From contig JAEACG010000001.1 in the NCBI GenBank assembly GCA_016401345.1, forward strand, positions 62,001 to 126,000: a DNA stretch of 64,000 nucleotides, in the 5' to 3' direction. This DNA comes from Fictibacillus nanhaiensis (GTDB taxonomy: Bacteria; Bacillota; Bacilli; Bacillales; Fictibacillaceae). Under the pieces are notes generated by a model, which was given only the letters and a program-made list of their open reading frames with translations, did not search any database and was not told the DNA's origin. The position numbers and the translations under genes are program-made. Within the stretch, counting starts at the first letter, position 1; each line of letters starts with the position of its first letter. Positions 19,801 through 28,471 of the stretch are shown piece by piece.

Positions 19801-20324
19801 ATCCAATTGATCAAAGAACAGTCATAGAAACTTTTGAATTCCCAAGACAAAACAAAGAGCCTTATCTTTGCATTGCAGATTATTTACGGTCAAAAGAAAG
19901 CGGGAAAATGGACTATGTTGGATTCTTTTCAGTTACAGCAGGTACAGGTATTCGTGAACTTGCTGCAGAATATAAGAAAGAAGGACGATTTCTTGAGAGC
20001 CATGCACTTCAAGCATTAGCTTTAGAAACGGCAGAAGGGTTCGCCGAACTTGTTCACCAACAGATGCGAGATCGCTGGGGCTTTCCTGACTCGGTAGATT
20101 TTACAATGAGAGAACGATTTTCCGCTCGTTATCAGGGACAAAGGTTTTCATTCGGTTATCCGGCTTGTCCAGAACTAGAAGATCAGCAAAAGTTATTTAA
20201 ACTAATACAGCCAGAAGATATTGGTATTCAACTGACGGATGGGTGCATGATGGAGCCGGAAGCATCTGTTTCTGCGATTGTTTTTGCTCATCCCGAAGCA
20301 CGGTATTTTAATGTGTTAATTTAG
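16872..20324 (+). CDS. metH: Cobalamin-dependent methionine synthase MetH
   Basis: Transfers the methyl group from methyl-tetrahydrofolate to homocysteine through cobalamin. The 1150 residues hold all four modules. They are the homocysteine domain (1-310, with [15 protein letters not shown] and GGCCGTTP), the pterin-binding domain (about 340-600, starting [16 protein letters not shown]) and the B12 cap and binding domain. The B12 domain has [11 protein letters not shown] (the cobalamin-ligating His is near residue 725). The C-terminal SAM-binding activation domain ends in [12 protein letters not shown]. Co-transcribed with yitJ under the S-box; needs external or endogenous B12. Confidence 0.97.
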   Translation: MPKSSIEKQLKSKILIMDGAMGTMLQEANLTPEDFGGEAYDGCNEYLNVTAPHVIESIHYKYLEAGADIIETNTFGGTNLVLDEYELGYRAYEINKLGAEIAKKAADAVSTEHWPRFVAGSLGPTTKTLSVTGGTTFDSLRNAYAEQARGLIDGGADFLLLETSQDMLNVKAGFLGIEQAIEQTGKRIPLMVSGTIEPMGTTLAGQSIEAFYISLKHMNPLAVGLNCATGPEFMQDHIRSLSSLATSAVSCYPNAGLPDEEGNYHETPDSLATKLSGFAEKGWLNVVGGCCGTTPAHIKALSKAMKNYQPRDLQVNETHMVSGIEPFIYDDPTLRPIMVGERTNVIGSRKFKRLIAEGEFEEAAEIARAQVKGGAHVLDVCLADPDRDELSDMEAFMKEAVKKVKIPFVIDSTDEDVIELALKYSQGKAIINSINLEDGEERFEKVIPLLHKYGAAVVVGTIDETGMGVSAERKLEIAKRSYDLLVNNYNVSPSDIIFDPLVFPVGTGDEQYIGSANATVEGIRLIKEHFPQSLTILGVSNVSFGLPPVGREVLNAVYLYNCTGAGLDYAIVNTEKLERFASIAPEEIEMAENLLFRTTEKALSAFTDFYRGKKKETKSQLPDMSLEERLHYYILEGTKEGLIPDLEIALQKYATPLSIINGPLMDGMKEVGRLFNENQLIVAEVLQSAEVMKASVAYLEPYMERNDESASKGKVLLATVKGDVHDIGKNLVDIILSNNGFKVVDLGIKVTSQTLIEAIKKEKPNIIGLSGLLVKSAQQMVLTANDMREANISTPILVGGAALSRKFTDTKISKEYEGMVLYAKDAMEGLSFANQIQTPKEFDRLAVEFAERKKTIALNSEINESSAGVATAVRVRSKVSRTAPVFVPNDTERHILKNYSLSHIQPYINLQMLLGHHLGIKGKITRLLQEKNERTLEMKSLIDHLLKEAKEKNLIQPSALYQFFPAQSDGEKILIYDPIDQRTVIETFEFPRQNKEPYLCIADYLRSKESGKMDYVGFFSVTAGTGIRELAAEYKKEGRFLESHALQALALETAEGFAELVHQQMRDRWGFPDSVDFTMRERFSARYQGQRFSFGYPACPELEDQQKLFKLIQPEDIGIQLTDGCMMEPEASVSAIVFAHPEARYFNVLI

Positions 20325-20327
20325 AAT

Positions 20328-20357
20328 AAAGCACCTGATTGAAGTTTCAGGTGCTTT
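20328..20357 (+). terminator. Terminator of yitJ-metH
   Basis: An 11-bp stem AAAGCACCTGA with TCAGGTGCTTT (20328-20338 with 20347-20357), loop of 8. The downstream T-run is short. Confidence 0.75.
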
Positions 20358-20502
20358 ACATCGTCATAACTCGTCCAGTACGTATCTATTCTGGAGAATG
20401 AGAGTGATTAACCTTAACTTGAAAAGCATCTCTAAGAGCATAAGCAAGCTGTAAACCAGAGGTACCGCTTCCGACAATACAAATCTGTTTCCTCAAGATC
20501 AT
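20356..20502 (-). pseudogene. Remnant of a StyA-like FAD monooxygenase gene (N-terminus only)
   Basis: On the minus strand a GAAGGAG site precedes ATG 20502 and a Rossmann start, RKQICIVGSGTSGLQLAYAL, follows. The frame then meets TAG (20386-20388), and the next codons IRTGRVMT continue a pattern typical of the styrene/indole monooxygenase family (SPEEIRxGRVM). After that the gene is cut off at the metH terminator. Only about 48 codons of a roughly 400-codon gene remain, so it is a dead fragment. The family assignment rests on this short segment. Confidence 0.6.
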
Positions 20503-20642
20503 CGCTCCTTCTATTTATTTTTAGTAGACAACTCATTGAACTCGTAACGCTCTCAGTCTATTTTTGATTCTGAGACTTTTTGTTTAAATTCATATAGGTA
20601 TAAATTAAAAGAACGCGTGTTGAAGAAAGCGGGGAAGCGGGT

Positions 20643-21449
20643 ATGATAAATCAAATCGAACAGTCAATATCTGAATTATTTTCTTCTGGCAAAGGAATGT
20701 ATGGTTGTTATTTGTATGATCTTGAAACTAAAGAGAGCTTTGCTTTTCAAGAAAATGAATCCTTCTATGCTGCTAGTATTATAAAGGTTCCTATCATGGC
20801 TGCTGTTTTTGCACACGCATATGAAGGAAAGTGCCGTTTAAAGGATAAAATTCAAATTCATGAAGAAGACTTTGTACCTGGCGATGGTATTTTGAAGCAT
20901 TTATCTGCAGGTATGGAATGGACAATTTATGATCTACTTGTGCTAATGATTATTGAAAGTGATAATACTGCAACAAATGTCTTGATTGATTTAGTAGGTA
21001 TAGAAAACATAGCATCACATATGACACGATGGGGATTCAGAACGAGCCAGCTGAATCACAAGCTGCAAATTTCACCCTACAGAAAACCTGGTGAATTCAA
21101 CGTTATAACACCGAATGAAATAAATCAGTTTTTAATCCATTTAGCATCAGGGAGAGTTGTTTCCATGAATGCATGTGACAGGATGATCAAGATTCTTAAA
21201 CAACAGAAGATGAATGATTTACTTCCGTGTTTACTTCCAAATGAAGAAGGTGCAATTGGAATGATTCCGAATTGGGAAGCAGCTCACAAGACAGGCTATG
21301 TTTCAGGGGTGGAACATAATGTAGGATTATTCTATTTTCCAGGTCATACATACGCAATTTCTATATTGAGTAAAAACGTTCCAAACCGAACTGAACCAAA
21401 GCGGATTATGGGGAAAATCGGACAACTACTATTTGAGGTTTCAAGATAA
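20643..21449 (+). CDS. Serine hydrolase of the class A beta-lactamase fold
   Basis: A 268-residue penicillin-recognising-fold enzyme (beta-lactamase2 type). The three active-site motifs are present: S-x-x-K as SIIK (Ser45, Lys48), SDN (106-108) and KTG (216-218). No signal peptide is seen; the N-terminus MINQIEQSISELFSSGKGM is hydrophilic, so it may be cytoplasmic, unlike true secreted beta-lactamases. The omega-loop Glu motif is not obvious, so resistance activity should not be assumed; it may be a peptidase or esterase. RBS GGGGAAG. A single gene facing a convergent neighbour across a shared terminator. Confidence 0.85.
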   Translation: MINQIEQSISELFSSGKGMYGCYLYDLETKESFAFQENESFYAASIIKVPIMAAVFAHAYEGKCRLKDKIQIHEEDFVPGDGILKHLSAGMEWTIYDLLVLMIIESDNTATNVLIDLVGIENIASHMTRWGFRTSQLNHKLQISPYRKPGEFNVITPNEINQFLIHLASGRVVSMNACDRMIKILKQQKMNDLLPCLLPNEEGAIGMIPNWEAAHKTGYVSGVEHNVGLFYFPGHTYAISILSKNVPNRTEPKRIMGKIGQLLFEVSR

Positions 21450-21450
21450 G

Positions 21451-21489
21451 AAAAAAAGCTAATGGATGCTTGTAATCCGTTAGCTTTTT
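21451..21489. terminator. Bidirectional terminator between hydrolase and YeeE/YedE genes
   Basis: An 11-bp stem (21457-21467 with 21475-21485, one G:T), with A's at 21451-21457 and T's at 21485-21489, works for both convergent genes. Confidence 0.85.
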
Positions 21490-21494
21490 CTATA

Positions 21495-22757
21495 TTAACA
21501 GATTGAATCTGTAGATTTAGGATTTTTCAATCCGAATAAAGGTCTAATAAACAGTGCTAAAAAGGTGCCGAACATCGCCATTACAGCCCAGACCCAGCCA
21601 TGAAGACTAAATGATGCAATGCCACCAAAGTATGCACCAATATTGCAACCGAAAGCTAATCTTGCGCCATATCCCATTAATAGACCACCAAGAATAGAAG
21701 CACCGGCTACTCCTGGCTTGATTTTTCCAGGCTTAAAAGTTCCTTGAAATGATGCCGAGATAAACGCGCCTAGCATGATACCGAAATTAAGAACACTCGT
21801 AGAATCAGTGAGAACACTCTTAGTAAGAGCTTCGCCATTAGGTCCAGCAAAATAACCCCAGCTGGAAACATCCACGCCAGTTTCCATTAAGAACTTGCCA
21901 CCCCATAGTGCAAATGCTGATGTAATACCCCAAGGATTTCCTCTGATCGTTAATACTAAAGCATTAAGTAAAGCCAGAACAATTGCAGCAGTAAACAACG
22001 GCCAAGATCCACGAAGAATCTTTTTCCAACCAACAGTAGTAGGAAGAGGCTTCATCATTGGAGGATTTTTCTTTTTAGAGATTAATATTGTAATCCAATA
22101 GATCAATGCAAATAGTGCCATCTGAAGTATCCAAGCACCAAAGTATCCAAAACCAGTTGTTTCAGCAAGGGAAATCGGCTTGAATGAAGGTGTTTCTTCC
22201 ATCCAGAATGTAAAATGATAAGCTCCCAATAATGAGCCTGCAATAAAGGAAAGTAGAGTCAAAACCATTGATGAAGAGCCACCGCCTAATGAATAAAGCG
22301 TACCAGATGCACAGCCATTTCCAAGCTGCATACCAATACCGAACAAAAAAGCACCAAAGATTACACTTACACCAACAGGTGAAACGTATCCTTTAGGATC
22401 TGTCCCAGTAAAACTAAAACCTGTGCTTAAAATGATTGCGAATAAAGTGGTTGCAACGGCAAGCATCAGCATATGTGCTTGCAGTCCTTGAACGTTGCCG
22501 ACTGATACCAATCTACGAAAAGCAGAAGTAAAGCCAAATCGTGCATATAGCAAAGCTCCACCAAGTGCTAACCCAATTATAAAAAGGCTACCTTGTGTCC
22601 AGTTCGCAACTTGAACTGTAAAAAAAAGCAAAATCATTGCTGCAAGGATCCCAAAAAATACGTAAGTCCTTTGCATAGGCTGTAATTTCGCAACAACAGT
22701 GGTAGGTTGAAATGCTCGTTGTTTATTTGAAGAAAGATAAGTCTCTTTTTGTTCCAT
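21495..22757 (-). CDS. YeeE/YedE-family sulfur compound (thiosulfate-type) transporter
   Basis: A 420-residue membrane protein with about ten hydrophobic segments in two repeated halves. Each half contains a conserved cysteine motif, GNGCASGTLYSLG and AFGCNIGAYFGG, which mark the YeeE/YedE (TsuA-like) family that passes thiosulfate across the membrane. The exact substrate is inferred. The hydrophilic N-terminus (1-28) is longer than in minimal members. The ATG at 22757 follows GGAGG. A -10 TATAAT lies upstream on the minus strand. The 5' leader has an inverted repeat AAATCC/GGATTT (22773-22778 and 22792-22797) just before the ribosome binding site, a possible control element. Confidence 0.85.
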   Translation of the reverse strand: MEQKETYLSSNKQRAFQPTTVVAKLQPMQRTYVFFGILAAMILLFFTVQVANWTQGSLFIIGLALGGALLYARFGFTSAFRRLVSVGNVQGLQAHMLMLAVATTLFAIILSTGFSFTGTDPKGYVSPVGVSVIFGAFLFGIGMQLGNGCASGTLYSLGGGSSSMVLTLLSFIAGSLLGAYHFTFWMEETPSFKPISLAETTGFGYFGAWILQMALFALIYWITILISKKKNPPMMKPLPTTVGWKKILRGSWPLFTAAIVLALLNALVLTIRGNPWGITSAFALWGGKFLMETGVDVSSWGYFAGPNGEALTKSVLTDSTSVLNFGIMLGAFISASFQGTFKPGKIKPGVAGASILGGLLMGYGARLAFGCNIGAYFGGIASFSLHGWVWAVMAMFGTFLALFIRPLFGLKNPKSTDSIC

Positions 22758-22920
22758 AATTATAATACCTCCAAATCCTATGAGTTATGTCGGATTTAAA
22801 GCATTATACTATGAATCCATAAATATGAAAAGTTATTTAGATTTATTCCACTATTGTCCATGTCGAAAAAGTGAGATCTTTCATTAAATAATATGAATAG
22901 GGATGAAGGGAGACTGCAAA

Positions 22921-23568
22921 ATGGCTAAAAGAAGAAATAGATTTCATACAGATTGCTTTTCTTGCGATGACGATTTACAAAGAGCAGGATTGGGATCTGG
23001 GATTGCAGTAAAAGAATCATCGTTTCAAGCATTAACGACTGCAACAACAACTTTTCCAGTACTTATCACTCTAGATGACGCTGTAACCACTACAGGTATT
23101 GAATTCTTAAGAAATGGTGTCTCATCAGGACTACAAACGACAACTGGTGGAATTTATGATATTGCTTATATTGTTAGTTCTACAGTAACGACAACAACAG
23201 GTGTAGCAAATACATTGTTATTTGAACTTGTAACAAGCACAGGGAGGGTAATTGCTGACTCAACTGCTACTCAATTTTTCCCAGCGGCGTCAGTAGCAGG
23301 TTTTTCAGCAAATACAAACCTAGAACTGGCACTAAATGCAAGGTTGTTTCCAGGTGAATCAGTTTCAATCGTCTTACGATCAATTACGCCGTTAATTTCT
23401 GCAGGGACGATTACAATCAATACAGCCTCATTGTTTATTTCACCGACACCAACCATTGAAGGGTTCAGAGAAGAGTCATCGAATTGTTGTATCGAATCAA
23501 GCATTCATCATTGTAAGAAAAGTAGTTTGTTTGGTGGTCAGAGAAATTCGCAGTATAGAAAAAGATAA
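22921..23568 (+). CDS. Thr-rich protein with Cys-containing ends, possibly spore-surface
   Basis: A 215-residue protein starting at ATG 22921 (AAGGGAG 8 bases upstream). The basic N-terminus is followed by a CFSC pair. The middle (about 25-180) is rich in Thr, Ser, Val and Ala with alternating beta pattern (ALTTATTTFPVLITLDDAV, TTTGGIYDIAYIVSSTVTT), like the jelly-roll C-terminal domains of exosporium proteins such as BclA. The C-terminus has SSNCCIESSIHHCKK. There is no signal peptide, as is common in coat and exosporium proteins. No collagen-like repeats are present. The role is inferred from composition only; I do not recognise the family firmly. Confidence 0.6.
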   Translation: MAKRRNRFHTDCFSCDDDLQRAGLGSGIAVKESSFQALTTATTTFPVLITLDDAVTTTGIEFLRNGVSSGLQTTTGGIYDIAYIVSSTVTTTTGVANTLLFELVTSTGRVIADSTATQFFPAASVAGFSANTNLELALNARLFPGESVSIVLRSITPLISAGTITINTASLFISPTPTIEGFREESSNCCIESSIHHCKKSSLFGGQRNSQYRKR

Positions 23569-23574
23569 TAAAAT

Positions 23575-23611
23575 ATTGCTGCGTCTTAAGTGATTTTTAA
23601 GATGTAGCAAT
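23575..23611 (+). terminator. Hairpin after the Thr-rich protein gene
   Basis: A 15-bp stem with three G:T pairs (23575-23589 with 23597-23611), loop of 7. No clear T-run follows, so it could be a terminator or an RNA-stabilising hairpin. Confidence 0.55.
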
Positions 23612-23735
23612 TACATAGCTTTAGCAGCACCTTGAAATTTTCGTTTTTGTCTCACTATCTTAAGTAATCTTTTGTTTTGAGACTTGTTTCATTATGTTTC
23701 ACATAGTTGCCGAGAATAGATATTATGTTAACAAA

Positions 23736-24148
23736 TTACGAAAATATAATACATCTATCTCTCTCTTGTTTTGCTGGTTTATTAATCACTGGTTCAAAGT
23801 CGTATCGTTCAACTATTAGCTTAAATGACGTCTTAAATTTTTCTGATCCACCAACTAACGTTATTATCTTTCTTTGATAACTAATATTCCCATCACCATC
23901 AAAGAACCCCTAACAAAATGACTTAAATACTTCTCAGGTACATTGCCATAGAAGCTGACCATGTTTTGAAGTAATCTTCGTCTCAACCAACTGCTGTGTG
24001 GTTGTCTTTCCGCGTTATGTTGTTGCAGAACACAATTGATATATCTTGCTGTCACATTTGCCTCTAATGCGATCTAATTGCTGGTCATTCCACTCTGAAA
24101 ACGTTCAATAATGGTAGGAATACTCATGGTGCACTTCTTTTTCCGCAT
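23736..24148 (-). pseudogene. Degenerate LAGLIDADG-type endonuclease gene
   Basis: AAAGGAG precedes ATG 24148. The frame reads a helix-turn-helix-like start (SIPTIIERFQSGMTSN), then TAG, then in the same frame IALEANVTARYINCVLQQHN. Further on VPEKYLSHFVRG is followed by a one-base frameshift. In the shifted frame the sequence is FFDGDGNISYQRKII, a second LAGLIDADG motif, then LVGGSEKFKTSFKLIVERY to a stop near 23736. The first LAGLIDADG motif and surrounding residues appear to be deleted. Three independent lesions mean it is inactive. The rest of the 700-base gap (23612-23735, 24149-24227) shows nothing clear. Confidence 0.75.
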
Positions 24149-24227
24149 GCCAATCAACTCCTTTATTCACTTACTTTTATCAAACCGAACACTTGTTCTC
24201 TAGTCTAGTTTTTGGCACTTTTGCACA

Positions 24228-24260
24228 CAAAAAAGACGCTATCTCAAATGATAGCGTCTA
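24228..24260 (-). terminator. Terminator of aldehyde dehydrogenase gene
   Basis: A 9-bp perfect stem AGACGCTAT with ATAGCGTCT (24234-24242 with 24251-24259), followed by a T-run on the minus strand. Confidence 0.85.
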
Positions 24261-24270
24261 AAAATGTTCT

Positions 24271-25674
24271 CTATTTCATTAACTTTTTAATGATTTTTAA
24301 GCCGAGTTTTGCGTTCGGATATCGAAAACTAAAGTCGAATTTATTCGTTTGATTAAGCACACTTTTGTTATGAGAAAACGCAACGAAACTGGACTCACCA
24401 TGATAACTTCCAATCCCGCTCTCTCCTACTCCACCAAACGGCAGATATGGTGTGGCGATGTGCATCAATGTATCGTTGATCGATCCACCACCAAATGAGA
24501 TGTTACTCACTACTTTTTCTTCAGTCTCTTTGTTAATCGTAAAAAGGTATAGTGCGAGTGGTTTTGGACGTTCTACAACAAATTCAATCACTTCATCGAT
24601 GTTTTCATATTCCATGACAGGAAAGATGGGTCCAAAGATTTCATCAGTCATAACAGGTGAAGAAGTGTCAGATGGTGCTATTAAAGTTGGTTCGATCTTT
24701 TCACTGATTTCATCGTATCGACCACCGAAAAGTATTTCTCCTTCTGATAAGTAACCTTTTAAACGATTGAAATGGCGATCATTTACGATCTTACCAAATT
24801 CTTCGTTTTGCAGTGGGTTTTCTCCGTAAAATTCTTTGATTACTTCTTTAAATGTCTCAATGAATGGTTGACGTATGTTTTTGTGTAGATAGATATAGTC
24901 TGGTGCTATACATGTTTGTCCAGCGTTCGTGAACTTACCGAACGCTATTCGCTTCGCAGCAAGCTTAAGGTCTGCTGTTTCATCTACAATACAAGGACTC
25001 TTGCCACCTAATTCTAATGTGATAGGAATAAGTCTCTTACTTGCCGCTTCCATCACAATTTTACCTACAGGTACGCTGCCTGTGAAGAATATATAATCCA
25101 ATGGTTGATCGAGCAAGATCTGATTGGTTTCAACTCCGCCTTCTACGACTGCAATAAAGTCAGGATGATAGTATTCTTTGATCAATTCATCCAATAGTTT
25201 TGACGTTTGTGGCGTAAGTTCGGATGGTTTTAAAATAGCCGTATTACCAGCTGCGATAGCACCGATTAATGGAGCAAGTTGCAGTTGGAATGGATAGTTC
25301 CAGGGTGCGATGATTAATGTGACGCCATAAGGTTCAGCGATGGTATACCCTTTTGAGCCAATATGGGTTTTTGCTGTTTTTACTTTTTTAGGTTCCATCC
25401 ATTTTTTGAGATGTTTTTGAGTGTGACGAATCTCTTCTAATAAAAAGCCGATCTCCGTTGTATAGGCTTCTGCTTCAGATTTATTTAAATCTGTCTTTAA
25501 TGCATGAAGAATCTTCGCTTCGTTGTTTCTAACAAGCTTTGAAAGGTTGTTTAAAGCTTTCATACGGAAATCATATGATCGAGTTACGCCGCTTCGAAAG
25601 TAAGTTCTTTGAGCATGTACAAGTTTATCAATTGATTCCTTTGTGTTATCTTTCATCGTGTTTGGCTGATTCAA
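24271..25674 (-). CDS. NAD(P)-dependent aldehyde dehydrogenase (class 3 / YwdH type)
   Basis: Oxidises aldehydes to acids, probably medium or long chain. The 467 residues show the catalytic cysteine in NAGQTCIAPDYIY, the general-base Glu in LELGGKSPCIVDE, and the N-terminal cofactor region with YGVTLIIAPWNYPFQLQL. The shape, without an N-terminal extension and with a basic C-terminus (LGLKIIKKLMK), matches class 3 enzymes that may attach to the membrane. The TTG at 25674 is the best start: GGAGG lies 8 bases upstream. Single gene with its own terminator. Confidence 0.93.
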   Translation of the reverse strand: MNQPNTMKDNTKESIDKLVHAQRTYFRSGVTRSYDFRMKALNNLSKLVRNNEAKILHALKTDLNKSEAEAYTTEIGFLLEEIRHTQKHLKKWMEPKKVKTAKTHIGSKGYTIAEPYGVTLIIAPWNYPFQLQLAPLIGAIAAGNTAILKPSELTPQTSKLLDELIKEYYHPDFIAVVEGGVETNQILLDQPLDYIFFTGSVPVGKIVMEAASKRLIPITLELGGKSPCIVDETADLKLAAKRIAFGKFTNAGQTCIAPDYIYLHKNIRQPFIETFKEVIKEFYGENPLQNEEFGKIVNDRHFNRLKGYLSEGEILFGGRYDEISEKIEPTLIAPSDTSSPVMTDEIFGPIFPVMEYENIDEVIEFVVERPKPLALYLFTINKETEEKVVSNISFGGGSINDTLMHIATPYLPFGGVGESGIGSYHGESSFVAFSHNKSVLNQTNKFDFSFRYPNAKLGLKIIKKLMK

Positions 25675-25833
25675 GCTTTACGCCTCCTACAACATAAAAT
25701 TAAGTGTTTAAACTTATGAACATGTATTAGTGAAATCACTATAATATGTTTATGATAGGTAGTCAATCATTTTGACTTTCTCATTTATTATAATGATACA
25801 TTACTAAATAACCTTTAAAAAAGAGAACTAAAC

Positions 25834-25866
25834 AAAAAGACCCTCTCCATGTAAAAGAAAGGGTCT
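25834..25866 (-). terminator. Terminator of VOC-family gene
   Basis: Stem AGACCCT with AGGGTCT (25838-25844 with 25860-25866), continued by weaker pairs, then T-run from 25834-25838 complement. Confidence 0.75.
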
Positions 25867-25879
25867 GCTTAATTTGTAT

Positions 25880-26305
25880 TTAGTCTTGAGGAACGGCAGA
25901 AACTTGCCACTCTACACCATATTTATCTGTTACTTGGCCATATGATGGACTCCAGAATGTTTCTTGTAAAGGCATTGTAACTTTACCCTCTTTAGAGAGT
26001 TTCTCAAAAACTTGTTTGGATGAATCCACTGAATCGATTTGAATCGCGATGGTTACTTGATTTCCAATCGTATAAGGCATCCCTGGAAAATTATCAGAAA
26101 GCATCATAACAGTATCGCCTACTTTAAATTGAGCGTTCATTACGCGGTCCTTTGCTTCTTCTGGAAGTGGATGATTAGGATCCTCTGGCATCTCTCCGAA
26201 TGTTTGAAGTGAGATAAGCTCTGCGTTAAAAGCGTCTACATAAAACTCTACTGCTTCTTTTCCATTTCCATTTGTTACTACATATGGATTCACTGCTACA
26301 ATCAT
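25880..26305 (-). CDS. VOC-superfamily (glyoxalase-fold, PhnB-like) protein
   Basis: A 141-residue protein of the 3-demethylubiquinone / PhnB-like branch. MIVAVNPYVVTNGNGKEAVE at the start, DTVMMLSDNFPG in the middle and YGVEWQVS at the end are typical of this group. Members are small metal-binding or ligand-binding proteins with varied roles, so no reaction can be given. The ATG at 26305 follows GAGGTG; the frame further upstream lacks a site. Confidence 0.82.
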   Translation of the reverse strand: MIVAVNPYVVTNGNGKEAVEFYVDAFNAELISLQTFGEMPEDPNHPLPEEAKDRVMNAQFKVGDTVMMLSDNFPGMPYTIGNQVTIAIQIDSVDSSKQVFEKLSKEGKVTMPLQETFWSPSYGQVTDKYGVEWQVSAVPQD

Positions 26306-26436
26306 TTTTAAGCACCTCATCGTCTCATTTTTTCGACACAAGAACATTTGTTCGTTTTTATTGTATCAAACTTTATTTATCTTTGCTACAATTTTTATAT
26401 TTCTACTAAAACTGATTTACACCTTCTTTTCCATAT

Positions 26437-26465
26437 AAAAAAAGAGAACCATTTAGGCTCTCTTT
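26437..26465 (-). terminator. Terminator of secreted nucleotidase gene
   Basis: Stem AAAGAGA-CC with GG-TCTCTTT (26441-26450 with 26456-26465, one mismatch), with T-run on the minus strand. Confidence 0.75.
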
Positions 26466-26473
26466 CCTCTTCT

Positions 26474-28471
26474 TTATTTTAGATCAATACTATAAATTCC
26501 AAATCCGTTTGCGTCTGTTTTGTTCGTATATTGAATCTTACCTGTCTCACTCGTATATTTTTGACCGTTCGGTGACGATAAGAACGTTACGTTAGCATTT
26601 TCACTAATCGGAGCAATCGACCAGTTGTTGTCCGCAGTTGGCGTGATCTCTTTCATCTCTGTAATGTAATCCATTAAGATCTGACGGTTCTCATCAGCAG
26701 AGTCAACTACATATTCGCTGCCTTTAACTCCTGGGAAGTTTCCGCCGCCACCCGCTCTGTAATTGTTTGTTACTACGATGAAATCTTGGTTAGGATCAAC
26801 TGCTTTTCCGTCGTACGATAGATTTACGATACGATTGCTATTAGCGTTAATCACTGCTCCGTTTTTATCATACTTAGGAGCTTTTGTTACATCGACTTGA
26901 TAATGAACGCCGTCGATTACGTCAAAGTTATAAACAGGGAAACCTGCATCTAAGAGTTCTTGTGCTTCTGTTTTGTTAGGATCGATCGTCTTAAATTTAC
27001 CAGCGGACATTTCTAACCACTCTTTTACAACAGATCCTTTTACTTTAAGTGCTTTTAACGTGTTGTCATAAAGGTAGAGGTCACCTGCACTGCGAATCGT
27101 TAGTGGTCCTTTTTGAATCTCAGTAAATTCACTAACGCCATTTCTTCCTGCTTTAAATGGTGCTCCAACGGAAAGAATAGGAAGATCTTTGTATTCTGGT
27201 TTGTTTAACGAGATGTATTTTTCTACGTACCATTTTTGTGCGTTCGTTACGACTTGAACAGATGGGTCATCTTGAACGAGTGCAAAGAAGCTATGAATAT
27301 CGTCTGTCGTTGAACCGATTGGTGTGTTTACGTACTTGATCGTTGCATCATGTACATTTTTTACAGTCTTCACTACTTTTTCGTCTGGTTTAACGGTAGC
27401 TGCACTTCTAACTGAAGACTGAGAAGAAACGACTTTCCATCTTCCACGATCTTGTTGAAGGGTTAAGTCGATCAGACCAAGTGATCCTCCGCCATAGCCT
27501 GCTTGTACAGCTGGCACACCGTTAATCGTACCTTTCGCATTATCAATCCCAGGAAGAATATTGCCCTTAGCATCTTTAAACAACGCATCTAATGATTTCT
27601 CATCAGCTGCTGGGAATATTTTATGTGTATGTGAGAATGTGATGGCACTGATCCCTTTTACTTTGCTGAGGGAATAGATAACATCTTCTGTGTTCGCTTC
27701 ACTTCCGTTAAAGCCAGAGTGAGCTTGTGCGATGATAATATCTGCACCTTTTTTCTTCATCTGCGGGATAAACTTTTCTGCACTTTCAATGATATTCTTC
27801 GTAATTACTTTCCCATCAAGGTGTGATTTATCCCATTCGTTAATCTGCGGTGGCACGAAACCAATATAACCAATTTTCAAAAGCTTCGGTCTGCCGTATT
27901 CATCTCTAACGAATTTCTTTACAATTTTGTATGGTGAGTATTTGTTTACATCATTTTTAGGATTATTATCATGATCATCTACGTACACGTTAGCGTTTAC
28001 AAAAGGAAAGTTAGCATCATCGTACGTTTCTGCTAAAAAATCAAGTCCGTAATTAAACTCATGGTTTCCTAATGTTGCCATATCATAATCCATAAGATTC
28101 ATAGCTGCGATGGCCGGATGAACTTCCCCGTCTTTTAGCGGTGCGATCTTTGCTTTATATGTGCCGAGTGGTGTACCTTGAATGAGGTCTCCGTTATCAA
28201 CTAACACACTGTTCTGACTGTACTTTAAATCTTCTCGAGCTGTTTTAACAAGTGTAGCTGTCTTTGCTAGCCCAACGTTTTCAGATGCTGCATTTTTGTA
28301 ATAATCGAAGTTAAGTAGGTTTGTATGAATATCTGTTGTTTCCATGATTCTGAGGTTAACTTTACTTTTGTGTTTTGCTGGCATTTTAGCGATGGCTTGG
28401 CCAGCTAAAGGTGAACTTAATAGACTGATAGCTAAAGTAAGTGAAGCTACTTTCTTAACATTTTTATTCAC
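26474..28471 (-). CDS. Secreted 2',3'-cyclic-nucleotide phosphodiesterase / 3'-nucleotidase (5'-nucleotidase family)
   Basis: An extracellular phosphatase that releases nucleosides and phosphate from nucleotides. Residues 1-28 form a signal peptide (KKVASLTLAISLLSSPLAGQ). The metallophosphatase domain shows DIHTNL, NGDLIQGT, GNHEFNYG, AQAHSGFNG and the metal-binding HTH. The C-terminal substrate domain contains NYRAGGGGNFPG. It has 665 residues, typical of bacterial CpdB-type enzymes. Start at GTG 28471 with AAAGGGG 8 bases before. No sortase or lipobox anchor is seen, so it is likely released or loosely bound. Confidence 0.92.
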   Translation of the reverse strand: MNKNVKKVASLTLAISLLSSPLAGQAIAKMPAKHKSKVNLRIMETTDIHTNLLNFDYYKNAASENVGLAKTATLVKTAREDLKYSQNSVLVDNGDLIQGTPLGTYKAKIAPLKDGEVHPAIAAMNLMDYDMATLGNHEFNYGLDFLAETYDDANFPFVNANVYVDDHDNNPKNDVNKYSPYKIVKKFVRDEYGRPKLLKIGYIGFVPPQINEWDKSHLDGKVITKNIIESAEKFIPQMKKKGADIIIAQAHSGFNGSEANTEDVIYSLSKVKGISAITFSHTHKIFPAADEKSLDALFKDAKGNILPGIDNAKGTINGVPAVQAGYGGGSLGLIDLTLQQDRGRWKVVSSQSSVRSAATVKPDEKVVKTVKNVHDATIKYVNTPIGSTTDDIHSFFALVQDDPSVQVVTNAQKWYVEKYISLNKPEYKDLPILSVGAPFKAGRNGVSEFTEIQKGPLTIRSAGDLYLYDNTLKALKVKGSVVKEWLEMSAGKFKTIDPNKTEAQELLDAGFPVYNFDVIDGVHYQVDVTKAPKYDKNGAVINANSNRIVNLSYDGKAVDPNQDFIVVTNNYRAGGGGNFPGVKGSEYVVDSADENRQILMDYITEMKEITPTADNNWSIAPISENANVTFLSSPNGQKYTSETGKIQYTNKTDANGFGIYSIDLK

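Noticed and set aside
20643-21449. Functional beta-lactamase resistance gene
   Set aside because: The catalytic motifs fit the fold, but there is no signal peptide and no clear omega-loop glutamate motif, so only a serine-hydrolase call is supported.
23736-24148. Transposase remnant
   Set aside because: The conserved FFDGDGNI and GGSEKF patterns fit a LAGLIDADG endonuclease, and no inverted repeats or DDE-type motif are seen around it.
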